The notes beneath the pieces are model-generated. The model was given only the letters and a program-made list of their open reading frames with translations, had not been told where the DNA came from and did not search any database. Made by a program: the position numbers and the translations under genes. Shown piece by piece: positions 25,574 through 35,185 of a DNA stretch of 43,444 nt. How positions within the stretch are numbered: position 1 is the stretch's first letter; each line of letters begins with the position of its first letter. This stretch comes from Desulfurococcales archaeon (GTDB lineage: Archaea; Thermoproteota; Thermoprotei_A; Sulfolobales; Acidilobaceae): assembly GCA_015521095.1 (NCBI GenBank), contig WAOU01000113.1:1-43444 (forward strand). The letters are read 5' to 3'.

Positions 25574-26782
25574 CTACTCACCTCTCCCAGTTATCATCGG
25601 GGCAGCCAATTTCACCGGATAGACCTTTATGGCTCCTTCAGACATCTCCATGTAATAGACCCTATGTTTCATCTCCAGAATACTGCTCACAATACCGTGC
25701 AGTCTGTTCTTTGACTCCTCGTCGACCAGTATAAGGACTATTCCCTTACCTGGGAAAGTCACCTTGAGATGCTTTACTATCTCGAATAATCCATAGGGAG
25801 CATTATCTCTTGGAGGAGGAGTTATTGCAATGGCGTCCTGTAACCGGGAGATTCCTTCCTTCCCTCTACCCATAGGTATTTTGACTGGGGATTTGCCGGT
25901 AAGGGCTATGTAAGTGATACTGCTTCCCCTAGCCACTAGCTGTTCTCCGAGGATATACGCGGCCCGCAGCAACATCTCGAATGGTGTCTTGTAGGGTTCC
26001 CCTGTATTGCTCCTGTTTGACAGTGCAACTGCTATCATTAAGGGTATCTCTGCTTCTCTCCTTAGCTCTTTTACGAATAACCTTCCTAGCCTCGCCGTGG
26101 CCTTCCAGTCTATTAGTCTTGGCTCGTCGCCTTGGACAAACTCTCTAATGGTATAAATCTCTATTCCTGGGCCTCTTATGAGCCTCGAGCTCGGACTGAT
26201 GTAGGGGTCTACGACTGGCTTTAGCTCCGGCATATCATATGCGATCGCCTTACTCGGATATCCCGCAATGTATCTTGAGCCCGACGGAGTTATTCTAGCC
26301 TCAGCAGTCACTAGTCCTAGCGGATCCCATATTATTATTTTCGCTCCTCCAAACTCTCTTAGCCCTATTCTTGGAATCACATAGTAGAGTATATTGATCT
26401 CTGAACGTGGAGGAAGGACTCCCCCGCCACCACTCAATCCTTTTACTTTCAAGCCCTCGGGAGGAGAGTCGTCTATCGTTGCATAGAATAATCCTACTCT
26501 GCTATTGTTTTTAACAGTTAGTTTCACAGGTGTATAGTAGCCCTCGACGGGCTTACCTATGACGCTTCTCTTCACGTGGATCTCGTCCTTGAGCAGTACA
26601 AGCGTATACTTTATGTATAGTGATAATACTAGAGGCGAGACTAGAAGCACGGATCCGATAAAGGCCACTATGCCAGAGCCATAGCCGAGGATATAGAATC
26701 CTAGGAGTACTGCTCCTAGCAATGATAAATAGTGGGAGAGCCTTGTTGGCTCTATTCGTGTTATCTCGATTCTCTGGCTCAA
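25574..26782 (-). CDS. DUF58 protein (MoxR partner)
   Basis: A 402-residue protein with two N-terminal TM helices (about 18-35 and 38-60), a beta-rich extracellular-type middle and the DUF58 core motif, REFVQGDEPRLIDWKATAR, at residues 213-231. The C-terminal part resembles a von Willebrand A fold. These proteins usually work with MoxR ATPases in protein-complex maturation. Start is TTG at 26782 with GAGGAG 8 bases upstream, 5 bp after the MoxR stop, which indicates tight coupling. Confidence 0.9.
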   Translation of the reverse strand: MSQRIEITRIEPTRLSHYLSLLGAVLLGFYILGYGSGIVAFIGSVLLVSPLVLSLYIKYTLVLLKDEIHVKRSVIGKPVEGYYTPVKLTVKNNSRVGLFYATIDDSPPEGLKVKGLSGGGGVLPPRSEINILYYVIPRIGLREFGGAKIIIWDPLGLVTAEARITPSGSRYIAGYPSKAIAYDMPELKPVVDPYISPSSRLIRGPGIEIYTIREFVQGDEPRLIDWKATARLGRLFVKELRREAEIPLMIAVALSNRSNTGEPYKTPFEMLLRAAYILGEQLVARGSSITYIALTGKSPVKIPMGRGKEGISRLQDAIAITPPPRDNAPYGLFEIVKHLKVTFPGKGIVLILVDEESKNRLHGIVSSILEMKHRVYYMEMSEGAIKVYPVKLAAPMITGRGE

Positions 26783-26787
26783 GGCTC

Positions 26788-27789
26788 CTACTCCTCATAG
26801 GGAGGCGACGGGGTAGGGAGGGATTCTAGGATCGAGTCTATTATTCCCTCCACGGTCGTCTGGGACTCTATGTCTAGGCCTGGCTTGAGGACAATCCTGT
26901 GCCTTAGTACTGGCTTTGCGGCTTCCTTCACGTCGTCCGGTAATACATAGCTTCTACCGCTTAGTAGTGCCAGGCTACTGCTTAGTTTTAGGAGAGCTAT
27001 AGCCGCTCTGGGGCTGGCGCCTAGCCTTACGTGTGGGTGCTTTCGGGTAGCCTGCACGATTCTTACAATATATTCTATTATTGATTCTGCGACATGAACT
27101 TTCTTGACCATCTTTGACATCCGGAGAATATCCTCGCCGTCGGCGACCGGCTTCACGGGCCATTCTTCGATAATGTTTATCCGTTTTAGAATTTCTTCCT
27201 CTTCTTCAATAGACGGATAGTCTATTAGGATCTTTATGAGGAATCTGTCTATCTGCGCCTCGGGGAGAGGATACACTCCTTCGAACTCTATGGGGTTCAT
27301 AGTGGCTATTACTATGAATGGTTCTGGTAGCTTGAAGGTCTGCCCTTCTATTGTGACTTGCCTCTCCTGCATTGCCTCGAGGAATGCGCTCTGGGTTCTC
27401 GGGCTCGCCCTGTTGATCTCGTCGGCTAATATTATGTTTGCAAATATTGGTCCCGGCCTGAACCTGAACTCGCCTGTACGCTGATCAAATATGAATGTTC
27501 CCAGAACATCGGCCGGTAAGAGGTCAGGGGTAAACTGGATCCTCCTGAAGCTGAGGTTCAATGCGCTTGCCAGTGCCTTAGCCATTGTCGTCTTGCTGAC
27601 CCCTGGTACTCCTTCTAATAATACGTGGCCCTGCGCGATCATGCTTGCCAGGACCACTTTTAGCTCTCTCCTCTTACCGACTATTACTTTACCGACCTCG
27701 CTCAGTACTCTCTCTGCCACGCTTCTAGCGAACACAGGGTCTAATCGGACCTCTTCTGCACTTGTTTTAGATGCTTGCCCCAACTCCAT
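26788..27789 (-). CDS. MoxR-family AAA+ ATPase
   Basis: A 333-residue ATPase. Walker A is GVPGVSKTT (residues 60-68), Walker [13 protein letters not shown] (119-130), and the sensor region [11 protein letters not shown] and the AAA-lid follow. MoxR ATPases act as chaperones that help assemble or activate metal enzymes, secreted complexes or surface structures. The ATG at 27789 follows GGAGGTGT. The gene is 11 bp downstream of the DUF4350 gene and 5 bp upstream of the DUF58 gene, central to a five-gene operon. Confidence 0.94.
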   Translation of the reverse strand: MELGQASKTSAEEVRLDPVFARSVAERVLSEVGKVIVGKRRELKVVLASMIAQGHVLLEGVPGVSKTTMAKALASALNLSFRRIQFTPDLLPADVLGTFIFDQRTGEFRFRPGPIFANIILADEINRASPRTQSAFLEAMQERQVTIEGQTFKLPEPFIVIATMNPIEFEGVYPLPEAQIDRFLIKILIDYPSIEEEEEILKRINIIEEWPVKPVADGEDILRMSKMVKKVHVAESIIEYIVRIVQATRKHPHVRLGASPRAAIALLKLSSSLALLSGRSYVLPDDVKEAAKPVLRHRIVLKPGLDIESQTTVEGIIDSILESLPTPSPPYEE

Positions 27790-27800
27790 ACACCTCCATA

Positions 27801-29207
27801 CTATTTCACGGTCTCCGCCGGCCTAACCCTAAGGAGGCTGGCCAGCAACTCCACCGACTCACGTATCCTACGTATCCTCCCTCCCCAAACAGGGAGGAAT
27901 GCAAGAACGGGATTAACCCCTCCTCTACAGGAGCCCTCCACCTCCCTGTAGAGGGACCCCATAAGCCTCCTGAGATCACTATTGTCCTGGGCCCTCATGA
28001 GATCCTCTATCCTCATAGCCTTCAGCTCTTTCCTAGCCCTCTCACACACATATTGGAGTTCACGGTATGATCCAATGAATCCCGGCATCGATGGTAGCCT
28101 CCTCTTCTTTCCCTCCTTCTTCCCAGCTATACTCTTCAGCAATGTATCCTCCTTGCGCTTTAGTCTAGAAGCATACGATGTAGAGAGCCAGCTGGCCAAG
28201 AGGATCAGTAGTCCCAGGAGTGCCGCTATGAGTCCTGCCAAGTTTGCCTGTGAGAGCCTGTCTAACGCATATCCTTCTATTCTATCGTAGACTTGTCCTA
28301 GGTATATTAGGAGGAACGAGGGATGTAGCTTGACCGCCAGCGATTGAGGATTACTACTATAGATATACTCGTCTATTATCACTAGGGTGTTATTGTTCAT
28401 GTATGGGAGCGTAGCCGTTATTAGATCATAGGATACTTCTAGGTACTCGGTGTTATTCTCTGCTGCCATGTTTATGGCAATAGTAGAATCGGCTACTAGT
28501 ACTACTCCACCTTTATAGCCTTTACACGAAGCCGCCATAAGATTCCAGTTCGTCCCGCCTTCTGGGCCTGGCCATACTAGGCCAAGTGGATTAACCGGGT
28601 AGGTGAGGATGCTTAGCTTTGTGAAGTCCACTACTCCGGGGGTGGATACAAGGGGTCTGTCCTTGAAGTCGGGACTGGATATGAAACTTGTATAACCGGT
28701 TGGTAGCCGTATTCCGTTGTAGAAAATGGCTGTCGCATACTCGTTTATTGGAGTGACTTCGTCCGATATGACGAAGTATCGTTCACCGCAGATGTCTTTT
28801 TCGAAGTTTTCCGCGAGTAGAATTTCTCCTTTTGTCGGATACTCGTCGAATATCACCAGGTGGACTCTCTTGGATACTGTTAGATCTGTTAGCTTCGTGT
28901 AGACGTTTCTCATAGCGTATTCTGATGTGAAGTTGACTGGAGAGATAACTAGATAGATTATGTCCTGGTAATTGTCTAGATCTAAGTCATCTATAGCATC
29001 GATTGACGGAACCGTTACTATTTCTAGGCCCTTTTCCTGTAGGTATTCTGCCAATAGACTTGTACCATATGGGCCATCGTTCTCTATGAATGATGCGTTG
29101 CCGGGGATAGTGAATTTTAGTACTAGTTGTCTAGGTACTGCTTGTAGACTTGCTAGTAGCCCTATAACTAGTAGTGCGAGTATTAGCCATCTCTTTTTAA
29201 GTGCCAT
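27801..29207 (-). CDS. DUF4350-like membrane protein
   Basis: A 468-residue protein with a signal/anchor helix (residues 6-22), an extracellular alpha/beta domain ([21 protein letters not shown] at its start, the DUF4350/GldG-type pattern), a second TM helix (322-342) and a basic cytosolic tail of about 120 residues. It overlaps the DUF4129 gene by 25 bp and precedes moxR by 11 bp. DUF4350 proteins are regular members of MoxR/DUF58/DUF4129 operons, so the assignment is supported by context. Function of the domain is unknown. Confidence 0.8.
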   Translation of the reverse strand: MALKKRWLILALLVIGLLASLQAVPRQLVLKFTIPGNASFIENDGPYGTSLLAEYLQEKGLEIVTVPSIDAIDDLDLDNYQDIIYLVISPVNFTSEYAMRNVYTKLTDLTVSKRVHLVIFDEYPTKGEILLAENFEKDICGERYFVISDEVTPINEYATAIFYNGIRLPTGYTSFISSPDFKDRPLVSTPGVVDFTKLSILTYPVNPLGLVWPGPEGGTNWNLMAASCKGYKGGVVLVADSTIAINMAAENNTEYLEVSYDLITATLPYMNNNTLVIIDEYIYSSNPQSLAVKLHPSFLLIYLGQVYDRIEGYALDRLSQANLAGLIAALLGLLILLASWLSTSYASRLKRKEDTLLKSIAGKKEGKKRRLPSMPGFIGSYRELQYVCERARKELKAMRIEDLMRAQDNSDLRRLMGSLYREVEGSCRGGVNPVLAFLPVWGGRIRRIRESVELLASLLRVRPAETVK

Positions 29208-30925
29208 GTGAACAACGCCCTCCTAATCTCTCTTATACAGTCTTCTACTACGTACTCGGTGAGGCCTGGATCGGGTATCTCTCCGTATTTGAGTAACTCA
29301 TATTCTCTTGTTAGATCTTCTAGGAGTACCTTATACTCGTCGGATAGTATGCCTTCTACTCGTTGTAGATATTCTCTTGGAGTCTCCCATTCATACTTGG
29401 GGAGGCCTCTAAGGGAGAGGACATATATGAATGCGTGGTAGCACCATTTGACGTTGTCAGCTAGGTTCTCGTATGGGGGTTTGCCCAATAGTATCCTTGG
29501 GAGGAACAGTACTTCGTCTAGTTCTCTTCTCTTGTAGAGTAGTGATCCATACATAGCGGCGCTTGCTATTCCTAGGAAGGCTATGATGTATGGTGCTAGG
29601 CCCAAGACCTTATCGGTTATACTGGTTCTTGTCTGGTTCGTCTTGTTTTCTCCTGTTGCAGGAATACCCTCTTTTACATCGTTTATTTGTGAGAGGATCT
29701 TGTCGAGGTCGATTACTACGCTGTCCGCATTGTTGTTATTGTTTTGGACGAGGTCTGCTGGTACTTCGCCGTAGAGATCCTTATACATTTCTAGTAGATC
29801 CTTATACTGTGTCTCCGTGATCTGGCCCTCCTCTAGGAGTTTCTTAGCTTGCTCGAGTGCGTTTAGTGCGGCGGTCTCGTTTCCTGACTGGATTATTTCG
29901 ACTATTTCTGCTAGGGAGAGCTCTTGTACTTCAGGCAGAGTAGCGTTCTGGGATTGCGCCAGTATTGATAGGAGATAGTAAAGGGGGAGATTGGAGAGCA
30001 GAGTTATATGTGGGAAGACCAGGTATAGTTCGTTTACTGTTACTAAGGTTGTCTCGTTCCCTGTTGTATTAGTCTCGTTTGCTGTGTCCTGTGATTGTGT
30101 AGTAGTATATGTTATCGATAGACTTTCTCCCCCTGAAAACATGAGGAGATTCTCTAGTAGAGTACTCGAGTAGATTGTTTCTGTTTGTTCCCCTGTACAG
30201 TAGTTGAGGACAACCGGCGTTGACGTGTAGATAGTAGGATATAGTATTAGCGCCCTCGCATCTGCATTGTTTAGTGTTCCATACGTTGTTCTGCTTGCAA
30301 TATCACTACTTAGGTTACACGTTGTCAGCAACCCAGTAATAGATACCCTGGATTGCATTGCTACCGAGAGAGTTTGCTCGTCCAGTGAGCCTACAAAGGG
30401 CCTAATACTATTCTCTATATAGTTGTTGATGTCCTGGGCGTTTCCTGCTAGGAGAATGTCTACGAACTGGGAGAGGAGAAGCATGAACCTAGCTAAGTCT
30501 GATACTATATCTTTTCTCGTAATGTTTTCTCTAATAGTGAGATTATCGATCACTTGATAGTTAGCAGGGATTCCTGGAACCATCTGTATCTCTATGTCTC
30601 CCGTTATAACAGGATCCGTATACGAGAGGTTGTAGCCTTTCAGGGAGACTCTTACCCCTCCTGATAGGGAGACACCGTATATCGTGTAGGAGACCTCGTC
30701 GAGATAATATTTCGATTCTAATAGATAGGATAGCGCGAGTAGCTTGGTGAATATAACAGCGCTTTTCTGGTCTAAAACATAGACATAGTCTATGTCTAAT
30801 TGTGCTTCAAGAAGTTGGGGAGGATGTCTTGGAACATCTACTTGGGAATGCATAATGGGGGCGACTAGGCCTATTAAAACCAGTGCTATTAGCGTAAAAC
30901 CCGCTATAGGCCTATATGGTTGCAG
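29183..30925 (-). CDS. DUF4129-type membrane protein, probable CTG start
   Basis: About 580 residues. The C-terminal segment (WCYHAFIYVLSLRG then WETPREYLQRV) after a TM helix matches DUF4129, a partner of MoxR ATPases. The large N-terminal part is extracellular with many N-x-S/T sites; near the middle ALEQAKKLLEEGQITETQY resembles a SHOCT motif. The first ATG (30853) gives no signal peptide, but the frame stays open upstream to 30934 and encodes QPYRPIAGFTLIALVLIGLV, a clear signal sequence. The best start is CTG at 30925, preceded by GGGAG at 7-base spacing. A one-base sequence error that hides an upstream ATG is the alternative. It overlaps the DUF4350 gene by 25 bp. Confidence 0.8.
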   Translation of the reverse strand: MQPYRPIAGFTLIALVLIGLVAPIMHSQVDVPRHPPQLLEAQLDIDYVYVLDQKSAVIFTKLLALSYLLESKYYLDEVSYTIYGVSLSGGVRVSLKGYNLSYTDPVITGDIEIQMVPGIPANYQVIDNLTIRENITRKDIVSDLARFMLLLSQFVDILLAGNAQDINNYIENSIRPFVGSLDEQTLSVAMQSRVSITGLLTTCNLSSDIASRTTYGTLNNADARALILYPTIYTSTPVVLNYCTGEQTETIYSSTLLENLLMFSGGESLSITYTTTQSQDTANETNTTGNETTLVTVNELYLVFPHITLLSNLPLYYLLSILAQSQNATLPEVQELSLAEIVEIIQSGNETAALNALEQAKKLLEEGQITETQYKDLLEMYKDLYGEVPADLVQNNNNNADSVVIDLDKILSQINDVKEGIPATGENKTNQTRTSITDKVLGLAPYIIAFLGIASAAMYGSLLYKRRELDEVLFLPRILLGKPPYENLADNVKWCYHAFIYVLSLRGLPKYEWETPREYLQRVEGILSDEYKVLLEDLTREYELLKYGEIPDPGLTEYVVEDCIREIRRALFTWHLKRDG

Positions 30926-30972
30926 TGTTCTTCTCCCATTCTAATAGCGGTATAAAAACACAACATATATCT

Positions 30973-31974
30973 CTATAGTCCATGCACACATCCAGTTTCC
31001 AGAGCTATTCTCCTTACTAGTCGTGCAGCGTACCATGATAATACACGTGGCCCGAGGAGTCTTCTTCCGATGTTTACCAGTAGTGGGATATGTATTTTTG
31101 CCCCGGCGGCCCTCGGGTGGCCTCCTCCGCCTAGTTTGAGGGCTATTTGTTGGACGTCTATTTTTTTGCTCCTGAGGCTTATGCCTCCGTTGTCCCGGAT
31201 TATCACCGCTATATCTGCTTGGTATCTTGAGAGGAGGCTGGCACCTATGAAGCTATTGCTCGGGGGGCCTTGTGGCTTAACGGTTGCGGCTACTCTACAG
31301 GGGGCCTGGGTAGCGTAGGTGTTCTTGTATGTCTGGTTGAAGTTTTCTAGTTCTAGGTTTACGTATTCGTGGAGTTTTTCCTCTAGCTCCTCGTCCCAGA
31401 GAGTGCCTGAGACGAATTTCTCTACTAGCCGGTTGCGCCATGCCTCTTTGCCTTCTTCGTACCTTGTGTCGGCTATCCTGAATAGTCTGGGGGCGAGATA
31501 ATGGTCCCAGCGCCATAGGTCTGCTGCGCATATTGCTGCTTCTAGCTCCTCCATGTATTTTGAGAACTCTGTATTGTGGAGTTTGGAGCCGTGTCTTAGC
31601 ACTACTCCGGTCGCGCAGGTAGAGGTGTCGATTATTATGTTGGCTCCGGTGGACTCTGCTTGTTCTACTAGTTCTTTGGGCCATACGTGGTGGTCATACC
31701 ATTCTATTCTTACTCCTTTATTGTAGAGTTCTTCTAGGATCTTTACTGTCTCGTCGAAGCTTTCCTTGTTGGGTCCTAGGTCTGATATTATTAGGAGGTC
31801 TCCTTGCGAGATGTATTCTTTGATTTCGCCTAGTTTCTCGTGTATGTTGTATGGTTCAGCGTATACGATTGTGGCTTCTCTTGGCGATCTCCCTGTTACG
31901 AGTAGTGCTCCTGTTGCTGATCCTATTCCGTCTAGATCCGTGTGGGTCACTATGTAGAGGTGGTTTATTGTCAT
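30973..31974 (-). CDS. DHH-family phosphoesterase
   Basis: A 333-residue enzyme of the RecJ/NrnA-like DHH superfamily. Motif I HTDLDG (residues 11-16), SDLG, the DHH triad in WYDHHVW, and the DHHA1 motif GGGGHPRAAG are all present. Members hydrolyse nanoRNA, pAp or cyclic dinucleotides. ATG at 31974 overlaps the HIT gene stop (ATGA) and has GGGGAG upstream; an earlier ATG at 31989 adds five residues. It is the gene before the DUF4129 operon, 47 bp away. Confidence 0.9.
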   Translation of the reverse strand: MTINHLYIVTHTDLDGIGSATGALLVTGRSPREATIVYAEPYNIHEKLGEIKEYISQGDLLIISDLGPNKESFDETVKILEELYNKGVRIEWYDHHVWPKELVEQAESTGANIIIDTSTCATGVVLRHGSKLHNTEFSKYMEELEAAICAADLWRWDHYLAPRLFRIADTRYEEGKEAWRNRLVEKFVSGTLWDEELEEKLHEYVNLELENFNQTYKNTYATQAPCRVAATVKPQGPPSNSFIGASLLSRYQADIAVIIRDNGGISLRSKKIDVQQIALKLGGGGHPRAAGAKIHIPLLVNIGRRLLGPRVLSWYAARLVRRIALETGCVHGL

Positions 31975-32519
31975 TCGTTCTCCCCGCATATCTCTCTGCA
32001 GGCCTTCTCTACTGCTGGTTTCAGCTTGTCATATGTCTGGTCCAGGGTCTCGGGGAGTACTTTTACGCCTCCTATGATAAGTGTATAGTTTGTGTCTCCG
32101 CACCATCGCGGGACCACGTGTATATGTATGTGTTCTGCGATTCCTGCCCCCGCGGACTCGCCCATATTTATACCTATGTTGAATCCGTGAGGCCTGTAGA
32201 CTTCTGTTATCGCCTTCACCACGGCCTTGGCCATAAGGCTCATCTCGTATAACTCTTCCTTATCGAGTAGGAGGATGCTGGACACGTGCCTGTAGGGGAC
32301 AATCATTGTATGAGCAGTATTGTAGGGATACTTGTTCAGTATAATGTATGCCTTCCTCCCCTTGTATAGTACCAGTGCCTCTCTGAGATCCTCGGAGTTC
32401 GGTGCCTCACAGAACACGCATCCCTTCCTCTTACCATGCGTCTCTATATACTTCATCCTCCATGGAGCCCATAGTATATCGTAGTCCAAGCCCACGTGCT
32501 TCTCCTTCTCTTTGTCCAA
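31971..32519 (-). CDS. HIT-family nucleotide hydrolase/transferase
   Basis: A 182-residue protein with the histidine triad HIHIHVVPRW (residues 132-141), a CVFC pair at 34-37 of the zinc-containing HIT subgroup, and the family lead ILWAPWRMKYI. Such proteins cleave ApA/ApnA-type or AMP-conjugate substrates. TTG at 32519 is the apparent start; GTG eight codons later is possible. Its stop overlaps the DHH gene start, so both are cotranslated, an association that suggests linked turnover of nucleotides. Confidence 0.9.
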   Translation of the reverse strand: MDKEKEKHVGLDYDILWAPWRMKYIETHGKRKGCVFCEAPNSEDLREALVLYKGRKAYIILNKYPYNTAHTMIVPYRHVSSILLLDKEELYEMSLMAKAVVKAITEVYRPHGFNIGINMGESAGAGIAEHIHIHVVPRWCGDTNYTLIIGGVKVLPETLDQTYDKLKPAVEKACREICGENE

Positions 32520-32591
32520 ACACCTGCACCGATAAACGACGTTATCCCGCTAGAAGAATATAACCGTAGTATTGACTCCAGCATATGGACA

Positions 32592-33248
32592 CTAGCCCAT
32601 TACCATTAGAATTATCCGATATAGAAGGTCTCCAAATACCAGGTATGCGATGAATCCAAGGAACATCATGGTTATCAGGGGAATCCCTGGAGAAGCCTTT
32701 AATACCTTTCCCGGAGCCTTGAAGAGCTCCTCTGCTAAATCCTCCTCGATGTCTATTCCTTTCGGTAGCCACCACATGAACCTTCTGTCTTCGAGTAGCC
32801 TACGTTTCTCAATCCTATGTGAGAATCTAAGCACGTGTCTCGGCCCTACTGCGTGGGCAACGGCGACCGCTCGGTAGATGGCGGCAAGGATAGATGAATA
32901 GAGTATTATTGATAGTACCGGTGGCAGGCCTTCTTCGTGGAGAGGTGTAGGTAGTGTTAGTGAGAGAAACGCGACTGCATAGATGTCTGCGCCTCCCATT
33001 AATCCTAGCAGATAGGATACAGCGAATACTCCGGTTATAGCGAGGGCCACAATGATGCCTGCTAGATAGAGCCTGGCATCATATAGTGAGATACTGTAGT
33101 AGAATCCTATTCCTGCCCCGATGATAGTTAGGGGATACCAGATCTCGGGGTCGATCTCCCTATACCTATAGTCTAGATATCCTAGTATTCCCAGCACGAG
33201 GCCCGCGTAAACAATGGCGAGTAGGATGATTGTCTCCACTGGTCTCAC
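32592..33248 (-). CDS. Archaeal type IV prepilin peptidase (A24 family, PibD/FlaK-like)
   Basis: A 218-residue polytopic aspartic peptidase. The two catalytic Asp are Asp26 in LDYRYREID and Asp88 in the GGAD motif. It removes class III signal peptides from archaellins, pilins and sugar-binding proteins. GTG at 33248 is the first start; GTG at 33239, which has AGGTG 6 bases upstream, may be the real one. It follows by 4 bp a gene for a small membrane protein. No pilin or archaellin gene is in the window, so it probably serves targets elsewhere. Confidence 0.85.
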   Translation of the reverse strand: MRPVETIILLAIVYAGLVLGILGYLDYRYREIDPEIWYPLTIIGAGIGFYYSISLYDARLYLAGIIVALAITGVFAVSYLLGLMGGADIYAVAFLSLTLPTPLHEEGLPPVLSIILYSSILAAIYRAVAVAHAVGPRHVLRFSHRIEKRRLLEDRRFMWWLPKGIDIEEDLAEELFKAPGKVLKASPGIPLITMMFLGFIAYLVFGDLLYRIILMVMG

Positions 33249-33252
33249 CTTT

Positions 33253-33648
33253 CTAGTGGTATAGGGATAACGCGTAGCCGGCTATGAGTGCCGCTTCTAT
33301 CTTAAGGTACTGGTGGGGTACGGTTCGTGTATAGGCATAATTATAGAGTGTTAGCATTAGCCATAGGACTGTTAGCTCCTGCCATGGGAGTACTAGGCTG
33401 TACATATCGTTTAATATTATGGTTGATGTTGCTAGCGAGATTGTTAGCCATGATGCTGTTATGGAGAGTATGAGGACTAGTATTAGTGTTATTATACTGG
33501 TTATTGTCCCCCAGTGGTGCTGGAATAGTTGTTGTCCTATTGTCTCCCTGAGCGATAGTATTATAAGTAGGGTTGATAGTTTCTCGTATCTTCTTCCTCC
33601 AGCTAGTAATAGTATGCTTCCAGCTAGTGCTCCTATCGCTGTTATCAT
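33253..33648 (-). CDS. Small polytopic membrane protein
   Basis: A 131-residue protein with about four TM helices. No family is recognised. ATG at 33648 is preceded by AAGGAG at 11-base spacing. It is encoded 4 bp upstream of the prepilin peptidase and about 45 bp downstream of the aldolase, so it is part of the same minus-strand run. Tight spacing suggests it works with, or is coexpressed with, the peptidase. Confidence 0.75.
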   Translation of the reverse strand: MITAIGALAGSILLLAGGRRYEKLSTLLIILSLRETIGQQLFQHHWGTITSIITLILVLILSITASWLTISLATSTIILNDMYSLVLPWQELTVLWLMLTLYNYAYTRTVPHQYLKIEAALIAGYALSLYH

Positions 33649-33693
33649 CGGGTTTTCCGCTCCTTTCTGGCCCAGGCGTTTTCTGACAGTTGT

Positions 33694-34575
33694 TTAGATA
33701 ATGTGGGGTCCGTGTGTCTCTAGTAGTTTCTCTGCCATAGTACCGGCTGTGTATGGACAGTAAAGCCTTGTTTCTGGTGATTCTATTACTTGTTTTTTGG
33801 CGAGAACTTGTTTTAGCACGCATGTGAATCCCTTGTATAGGCTGGGGCTTGCTCGTAGTAGTATTTCTTGTTTCTCTAATGCTCTGGATACTTGATTGGT
33901 TGTGTACGATTTGTGGAGTGCTATGGCTGGCCTGGGCATTATGTTTGCGATTCCTAGTATTCCTCCGCTGGCTCCTAGCTGGAGGGATTGTAGGAGGAGG
34001 TCGTGGCTACCTACCAGGACGTCTAGATCCCTGCTTGCTTCTTCTGCGGCCTGTATGAATTGCTGTACTCTCTTTATATCACTCGTTGTTACTTTTACTC
34101 CTGCCAGGTTAGAATGTTCCTCTGCTAGTCTCGTTAGCATTGTGGGTGCTAGTGGGTTTCCTGTATGGCTCGGTATGGTGTAGAGTATGACTTCGCCATC
34201 GATACCTGATAACACTTCATCGAAATAATAGTAAAGTGATTCCTGGTCAAGAGGGTAATAGTATGGCTCAACGACTATTACAGCGTCTACTCCCATATCC
34301 AAATAGTGACTTGCGAGATCCACTGTCTCGTCTAGCGAGGCAGAAGCGGTACCAGCATATACTTTACCTGTCTTCTTTAATTCTATAACCCGTGAGGTTA
34401 ATGCTAGCTTTTCTTCTCTATCCAGTAGTGGTCCTTCTCCCGTGGTTGAAACCGTGAAGAGACCATTTACTCCTTCTTCTACTAGGAGCGAGACCAGGTT
34501 TTCTAGCGATTCAAAATCGATCCTCTGTTTTTTGAACGGGGTAATCAATGGTACAATTATACCTGTGTGTTTCAA
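33694..34575 (-). CDS. DapA-family aldolase/synthase
   Basis: A 293-residue TIM-barrel enzyme of the DHDPS/N-acetylneuraminate lyase/KDG aldolase family. The Schiff-base Lys161 lies in AGVKVTTSD, the catalytic Tyr132 in LYTIPSHTGN, and STTGEGP replaces the usual GTTGE. No DapB or lysine genes adjoin, so KDG/KDPG aldolase or a related pyruvate-dependent aldolase is more likely than lysine synthesis in this hyperthermophile. TTG at 34575 is the start, with GGTG 8 bases upstream inside a small inverted repeat. It heads a minus-strand gene run. Confidence 0.88.
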   Translation of the reverse strand: MKHTGIIVPLITPFKKQRIDFESLENLVSLLVEEGVNGLFTVSTTGEGPLLDREEKLALTSRVIELKKTGKVYAGTASASLDETVDLASHYLDMGVDAVIVVEPYYYPLDQESLYYYFDEVLSGIDGEVILYTIPSHTGNPLAPTMLTRLAEEHSNLAGVKVTTSDIKRVQQFIQAAEEASRDLDVLVGSHDLLLQSLQLGASGGILGIANIMPRPAIALHKSYTTNQVSRALEKQEILLRASPSLYKGFTCVLKQVLAKKQVIESPETRLYCPYTAGTMAEKLLETHGPHII

Positions 34576-34580
34576 CTTCT

Positions 34581-34596
34581 ATGACACCATTGTCAT
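34581..34596. repeat. Inverted repeat ATGACA-CCAT-TGTCAT before the aldolase gene
   Basis: A perfect 6-bp inverted repeat with a 4-base loop lies immediately before the start at 34575 and covers the apparent ribosome site. It could act as an operator or as a hairpin that hides the start. Confidence 0.3.
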
Positions 34597-34788
34597 CTAC
34601 TAGTTTGTCTCGTTAAAATATCATGGTTGTTTAGGGGATCTGCCCGGGTTCTGATATCTAGGTTGTCGTAGGGTAAGAGGGAAGGAGCTATGTTCTCACT
34701 TGTTTTGGGAAACACACGCGTATGTATTGGGTGAAGACTAGCGGAACTATGAATACATCAGATCATATGGAGAATCCGTTATATAGTA

Positions 34789-35067
34789 TTATATGTCTTC
34801 GGCGAGAAGATTCCTTCTCGCAAAGTATCTGGTTAGTTTCTCGGCCATGCTCCGGGATCTAGTCTTGACGAGTGCTAGGTCTCCGTATTCGATGAGTATT
34901 ATTCCCGGCTTTCTGAGTATGTTCATTGATGTGTTTACGGCTTCTGTCTTGATTGGGATCACATAGTACCCATGGGGGTCCCGCCTGGATAGTATGTCGC
35001 GAATACTTACGCCTTGGGATTCTTCCACGTACATCACTAGGAGCACCTCTGGGATTTCCTTTTTCAT
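34789..35067 (-). CDS. Small protein of unknown function
   Basis: A 92-residue protein with alternating strand/helix pattern (VLLVMYVEESQGV, YYVIPIKTEAV, ALVKTRSRSMAEKLTRYF) and no TM helix or cysteines. It is not recognised. The upstream A/T-rich DNA (35068-35110) has TATA-like sequence and supports a separate transcript. The basic C-terminus could bind nucleic acid, which is a guess. Confidence 0.65.
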   Translation of the reverse strand: MKKEIPEVLLVMYVEESQGVSIRDILSRRDPHGYYVIPIKTEAVNTSMNILRKPGIILIEYGDLALVKTRSRSMAEKLTRYFARRNLLAEDI

Positions 35068-35185
35068 ATAATTATATATTCATTTAAGGTTATATAGATA
35101 GTGTACAATTTGTGAATAGGCTGAGTATTTAAGGTATTAAATATGCGGGGAAAACAAGCATTCTCCGAGAAAAACATTATGGGGG

